Source of the DNA: an uncultured Erysipelotrichaceae bacterium
GTDB lineage: Bacteria > Bacillota_I > Bacilli_A > RF39 > UBA660
Direction of reading: 5' to 3'
NCBI GenBank assembly: GCA_902780585.1
Contig: CACZGA010000004.1
Location: 1-58,255, forward strand
DNA length: 58,255 nt
The notes under the pieces were generated by a model. It saw only the letters and a list, made by a program, of their open reading frames with translations, ran no database searches and had not been told where the DNA came from. Shown here piece by piece: positions 53,620-58,255 of this stretch (positions are counted from its first letter, which is position 1; each line of letters opens with the position of its first letter). A program made the translations under genes and the position numbers.

Positions 53620-53659
53620 AGCTAGGCCAGACCTGTTAGGTCTAGTCTAGCTTTTTTTA
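53620..53659 (+). terminator. rho-independent terminator
   Basis: AGCTAG (53620-53625) pairs with CTAGCT (53647-53652), with inner AGACC/GGTCT, followed by seven T. Strong. Confidence 0.88.
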
Positions 53660-53666
53660 GTTTTAT

Positions 53667-54392
53667 ATGGTTTGGACATCAATTAGTAAATTAGCAGATG
53701 CAATATTTAATGATGTAGTTTCTGGTATTCGTGGTTATCACTAGACTATTTCTCTATCTAAACATTAGTTAGAAGAAGAAATAGTACAAATGCGTTTGTT
53801 AATTATAAAAGAATATATGATGCAAGGAATACTTCCTATTTAGGATTTATTGTTATCAATAAATTGTATTCCTGTAGATTGTGACAGTTTAGATAAATGT
53901 GGATGTAATGCTAGTAATTGTGGAAGTGATCCAATAGCACATTTTCAAATTCCATAGTTACTTTTTGATTATGGTCTTAAAAAATCTATATATTATCTTG
54001 GAACTGTCGATAAACAAAGTCCATTTATAGTTTATACAAAACCGTTTGATGTTATTTCTACAATTTAGAAATATAGAAAAAGAGGAAAAAATAGACCTTG
54101 GGTATATATTGATGTAACTCCAAATTAGGAAGGATTACTTGATTGTTATATCTTTAATGCTCCATTAATAAAGCAAGTTTCAATAATAGCTATTTTTAAA
54201 GATCCTAGACAATTAGAAGAATTTCAATGTGATTGTTAGAGTGATTCAGAAGTTGATAGAGAAACACAAATGGATAATAATTTTAATTTTTTAGATACTG
54301 TTATAAAGGAGAGACTTACTAAATAGAAATTATATTATTATAGATAGATGGCTGCTCCTTTACTTCCTAACGATTAGAGACCTGCTTCATAA
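53667..54392 (+). CDS. late structural protein with Cys cluster
   Basis: A 241-aa protein with ten TAG codons. The N-terminal 60 residues are helical; a Cys cluster INCIPVDCDSLDKCGCNASN (about 70-89) may bind metal. Position and spacing suggest a tail-related protein in the crAss-like set. Confidence 0.65.
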
Positions 54393-55090
54393 TGAATAAT
54401 TTTCACTATATTTCAGTATTATTGGATTTACTCTATGGTATAGAAATTGAAGATCAAGATATGGAAGAATTAGGTCTTTTAGCTTGGAATTTAATTGGAA
54501 ATAAAAATACCAAATTATATAGAGTAAGATTATGCATAGATCCTAAAGATAATTCTATTACTCTTCCTTGTAATGCAATAGGTGATGAAGGTTGTGTAGA
54601 ATTAGTAACTTCTTCTTGGGAAGATTGGGAAAGAGTTACAAATAAAACATGGAATGGAGATTTAAATTCAGCTTTTGTAGAAACTGCTATAGAGGCTGAA
54701 AAAGTTTATCAAAGTCCGTGGTATATGCCAGGAAAAATTCTTAAGTACGAATAGTCTGGTGATAAATTATATTTTACACATAATTATGGGACGGTAAATG
54801 TATTATATAAAGGGATATTTGCAGATGAAGATGGACTTCCTCAATTAACAGATAAGGAAGCTACAGCAATAGCAACTTATATAGCATATATTTTAAAATT
54901 TAAAGAGTCTTTAATTACTAATAATTAGAATATAGCTAATTAGGCAGCGATGATTAAAAATCAATGGTTACAACAATGTGACTAGGCTAGAATTAGTTAT
55001 CTTAATTAGAATGACTTTAATAATATATTGGATATAACTCATTCTTGGGGACGTCATGTTTATGGTAAAGGCTCAAAAATGATTAAATAA
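54392..55090 (+). CDS. late structural protein
   Basis: A 232-aa protein with five TAG codons. The first 120 residues are mixed alpha/beta (SVLLDLLYGIEIEDQDMEEL); the rest is helical, ending SWGRHVYGKGSKMIK. It overlaps the previous stop by one base. A tail or connector protein by context; family not recognised. Confidence 0.65.
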
Positions 55091-55091
55091 T

Positions 55092-55541
55092 ATGAAACAT
55101 TATGCTACAGGGTGGGCTTGTAATTTAAATGATATTTTTGTAAGGTTTCCATATGAAAAATGTAAATCCTTAATGACTAAATTTAAAACTAAACAACTTC
55201 GCAGATAGAAAGTTAAACAAGTTTTTAGAGAAGGTATTTAGTAGGTTCTTGAAGATATTGTTGAAAATAATATAACATACAAAATTCAAGGAGTAGGTTA
55301 TCAAGGAGGAGAACTTCATATGGAAGCCATTACAGGTCCGGAGTTTGAGAAAGTTAGATAGAAAGGAAAATTCGAAGATGTTGATTTTTTAGAATCAGTA
55401 TTTACAGGATTTCAGTTATATTTATATATTCACGGAAAGAGGGATAATTTTCTACATAGAAGAAAGTTTCCTGTTTATATAAGTTCGTTCTTAAAGAATA
55501 AACTTACTAATTATACTAATCAAGGAAAGGTATATTGTTAA
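55092..55541 (+). CDS. small basic late protein
   Basis: A 149-aa basic protein with four TAG codons, including a TAG-TAG pair (GIQQVLEDIV). The sequence GWACNLNDIFVRFPYEKCKS opens it. It may bind DNA or fit into the connector. It starts one base after the previous TAA. Confidence 0.65.
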
Positions 55542-56108
55542 ATGAAAATAAAGAATGTTAATGATTATGTTGATTCAGTTCATGAGAAATTTCCAGAATT
55601 AACTAGAGAGGAAGTAAAAAGAATTTTAGTTTATGGATGGAAAATGATAATTTAGTATGTAAGTGCAGGCAATGATGTTTCAATGATGACTCGTGAAAAA
55701 TTTATGTTTATTGGAATGATTCCGAAAAGTGGATTGGCTGCATTCAAAACATATTGTTATAAGTTATCGAAGAGAATAGCTTATATGTTTAAAAGAACGA
55801 ATTCTGAATGGGATGGATATTATTACTTTACACGTAGTGAACCTTAGTTTAAAGAATATCTATCTTAGTCTAGAAAGTAGTATAAAGTTTTCAAAGATGT
55901 ATATCTTTTTAAACTTCTTGAGGAATTGAGAATTAAAAATCCATGTTCGCCATATATTTTTAGATTAAAAGAATAGAAAACGAGATGGATGTCAAAATAT
56001 TATAAAGAGATTAGAACAAAAAATGCAGAACTTATAACAGTTCGAGATGCTTTAACTATGAATGATGTAATGACTTCATACAACAAATTTAAATATATAC
56101 AACAATAA
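55542..56108 (+). CDS. conserved late protein before giant tail gene
   Basis: A 188-aa basic helical protein with five TAG codons. KFPELTREEVKRILVYGWKM (about 16-35) looks like a short DNA- or protein-binding helix pair. It starts directly after the previous stop and overlaps the giant tail gene by one base (TAATG). Confidence 0.65.
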
Positions 56109-58255
56109 TGGAACAAGCTGTAAATCAATTTAATAAAGGACTTTAGAGCGATACCCACCCAATGGTTCAGGGCAATGATACACTCTCCGATGCTCTAAAT
56201 GCTACTTTTGTCACAATGAATGGTAATGAAGTAGTATTACAGAATGATATGGGTAATAGGAGAGTAGATAATGCATTTCTTCCATCTGGATATGAACCAG
56301 TTGGAATAAAGGAGTATGGAGGAATTATATATGTTGCTTCATATAATCCAATAACTAACAGAGGACAAATTGGAAGTTTTCCGTCTCCAGAAAGAAAAAT
56401 AAATTCTTTAGACGATGAAAGTCTTGGGTGTGAATTTAAATTATTTGATCACTTCTATGATCCATCAATAAATCCTATAAGATTTATAAAATCTGATGTT
56501 GTTTTACTTCAATTAACAAGTGATACATCACTTCACGCTGGGGATAAATTTGCAATTTATTCTGATCAAATAACTACTTGGGGTTAGTATCTTACAAATT
56601 ATTATAATACATTTTATGATAAAATTATAACTCCGAAAAATAAACATTTAACTCTATCTGTTGGAATATTAAATTCTTAGAATTAGTTTGTTGATATAAC
56701 TAAAAATTTAAAAAGATGGACTACTAAATCTAAATAGGAATTAGTAGGTACGGAATTTATAATGAAACATTGGTCAGAAGAAATAAAATATACTGATAAA
56801 CGCTCGGAAGATTATATATTTAATGATGGATATTTTATTTCTAGATATAATATCGATGATAACTCTGAATATACACAAGATGATAGGGATTTAATAAGAG
56901 AAAGACAAGTAGTTACAGCTAATACTTATTCTTACAAATTAGTTGGTCCTTTATATTTAAAAGTTCAACTTAATCATATTCAAGAATTTAGTTTTGATAT
57001 TTCTGGAGATAAAGAACCAATTGAAAGAAGTAATAATAATAAGATAACATTATATATTACAGCTGATATAACATACAATTGTCCTGATACTGCAGGATAT
57101 GGTACATCGAATTCCAGCAAGTATCAATTTTTAAATGATGGAAAAATAAAAGATTGGATTTCTTCTGATTCAATAGATGAAGATGATTCAACAGATTATT
57201 GGTGGCCTTTTGATTTTTATATTAGACAAAGTGGAAATTATGTAAAAGAAACATCAAGAATAAAGTCTGTAACATTCACTAATCCTGTATATGATTATGA
57301 TACAGGGTTATATAAAACAAAGGCTACAATGAAATGGGTACATAATAGTTTCTATGGAGATGATCGCAACACAAAATTATATTATTTTATAGGAGTTGAT
57401 TCAGGTATCCCCCACGATAAAGTAAATGACATAGAAGGAGAATTACATCCATATTATATAGAAACATTATCAACTTACGGTTCAATAGATATAACTAAAC
57501 TCGGTAGCGGAGAAATAAATTTAAAATCATTTAGATTCTTTAATAATGATGAATCTACTACAATAACATATGTATTAGAAGCTTATCCTAAGGTTAATTA
57601 GAAGTTTAATAGTATATCTATGACATTTGTAAATGTTATGGATCCAGTTCATTCTTTTACATATAGTAATCTTCCAGTTAATAATGGAAAAAATATTGTA
57701 ACTATAGATTGGGAAAATAAAATAGAGAGTAGACAATTATATAAAGTATATATTACTGCATATGATAATACTAGAGGATATAATTTAGACAATAGATGGT
57801 TTTTAAGTACAAAATTATTTAATGATTGTTATAATCCATAGTCTTAGAATTTTGTTGAAGATTTTGGTCCTAAAATATATACTCCAGCAGATCCTGAATA
57901 TAATAGTAGTTATGGAATTTTATATAATAAATTAAGAGTAAAACTAAAATTAGAAACAAATCATTTATCAAGAGGAACTGTTACAAAAGGTGTTACTAAT
58001 GGAAATCTAATAGAGGATAGTTCAAAGAAATATATTAAGTATTATTCAGAAAATTTATATAAATTAAATGAAACAATTAATGATTATCTAAAAATAGATA
58101 ATGAAGATTTATATCCAGAAGGAATTTATATTGCTACTAGTAGTCCGTTAATACCTGTAAAAGAGGCTGTGCTTAAAAGAGATTTCGAAATAGAAACAGC
58201 AAGTAATGGTAGTGAAGTTTCAGTAGAAAATGATACTAAATTAAAATTAAACTTT
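56108..58255 (+). CDS. giant tail protein, N-terminal part (runs off window)
   Basis: At least 716 codons with no stop to the right edge when TAG is read as Gln; eight or more TAG codons. Near the N-terminus is MVQGNDTLSDALNATFVTMN followed by MGNRRVDNAFLPSGYEPVGI and KEYGGIIYVASYNPITNRGQ, a motif block I recall as highly conserved at the start of the large tail protein of crAss-like phages. The region after about residue 160 is a series of beta domains. It probably forms part of the tail hub or tube. Confidence 0.8.

Overview
The window is a 58,255-base piece of a large, AT-rich tailed phage genome of the crAss-like type (Crassvirales), which infect gut Bacteroidota. Three things support this: a crAss-type order of large terminase, portal, tail/fibre genes, scaffold-like protein, major capsid protein and connectors; tightly packed genes that overlap by one to a few bases and rarely show Shine-Dalgarno sequences; and family-typical motifs. 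The two outer genes are cut by the window edges. Family assignments come from reading translations, not from database searches.

The main property is a changed genetic code. From about 6.74 kb to the right edge nearly every gene contains in-frame TAG codons and ends only in TAA or TGA. Read as glutamine, TAG joins dozens of short fragments into single genes that keep one frame for up to 7 kb. The phage carries the matching suppressor tRNA: a tRNA with anticodon CUA and a glutamine-like U1-A72 acceptor pair at 6345-6416. Genes left of it lack internal TAG, and the minus-strand gene at 3630-4058 appears to stop at TAG. This fits an early standard-code programme and a late TAG=Gln programme.

Layout. 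1-4058 (minus, richer in GC): a partial gene at the left edge; about 1.8 kb with no intact gene (a possible broken gene, a cluster of tetraloop hairpins that may be a large structured RNA, and a repeat/terminator region); then three small unknown genes. 4059-4574: divergent control region with hairpins, a G10 tract and three short repeats. 4575-6905 (plus): early genes (winged-helix protein, GIY-YIG-like protein, unknowns), the suppressor tRNA and the first TAG-containing small gene. 6990-11785 (minus): two late genes, one of 1122 codons. 11933-21386 (plus): membrane protein, amidase, PD-(D/E)XK nuclease, two zinc-ribbon-like mini-proteins, GroES-like protein, small conserved genes, large terminase and portal. 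21383-47999: tail and fibre region with a YadA-like roll, a coiled-coil fibre, a 2349-aa protein with a CotH-kinase-like module, two tandem BspA-type leucine-rich-repeat proteins and a fibre with a calcineurin-like phosphoesterase. 48081-58255: scaffold-like protein, major capsid protein, connector/tail genes and the start of a giant tail protein.

Together the genes make a virion: the terminase packages DNA through the portal into a capsid built by scaffold and MCP (perhaps helped by the GroES-like protein), connectors join a tail carrying several adhesin-like modules, and the amidase with its membrane partner probably lyses the cell. Late genes can be fully translated only after the suppressor tRNA is made, so the tRNA may act as a timing switch.
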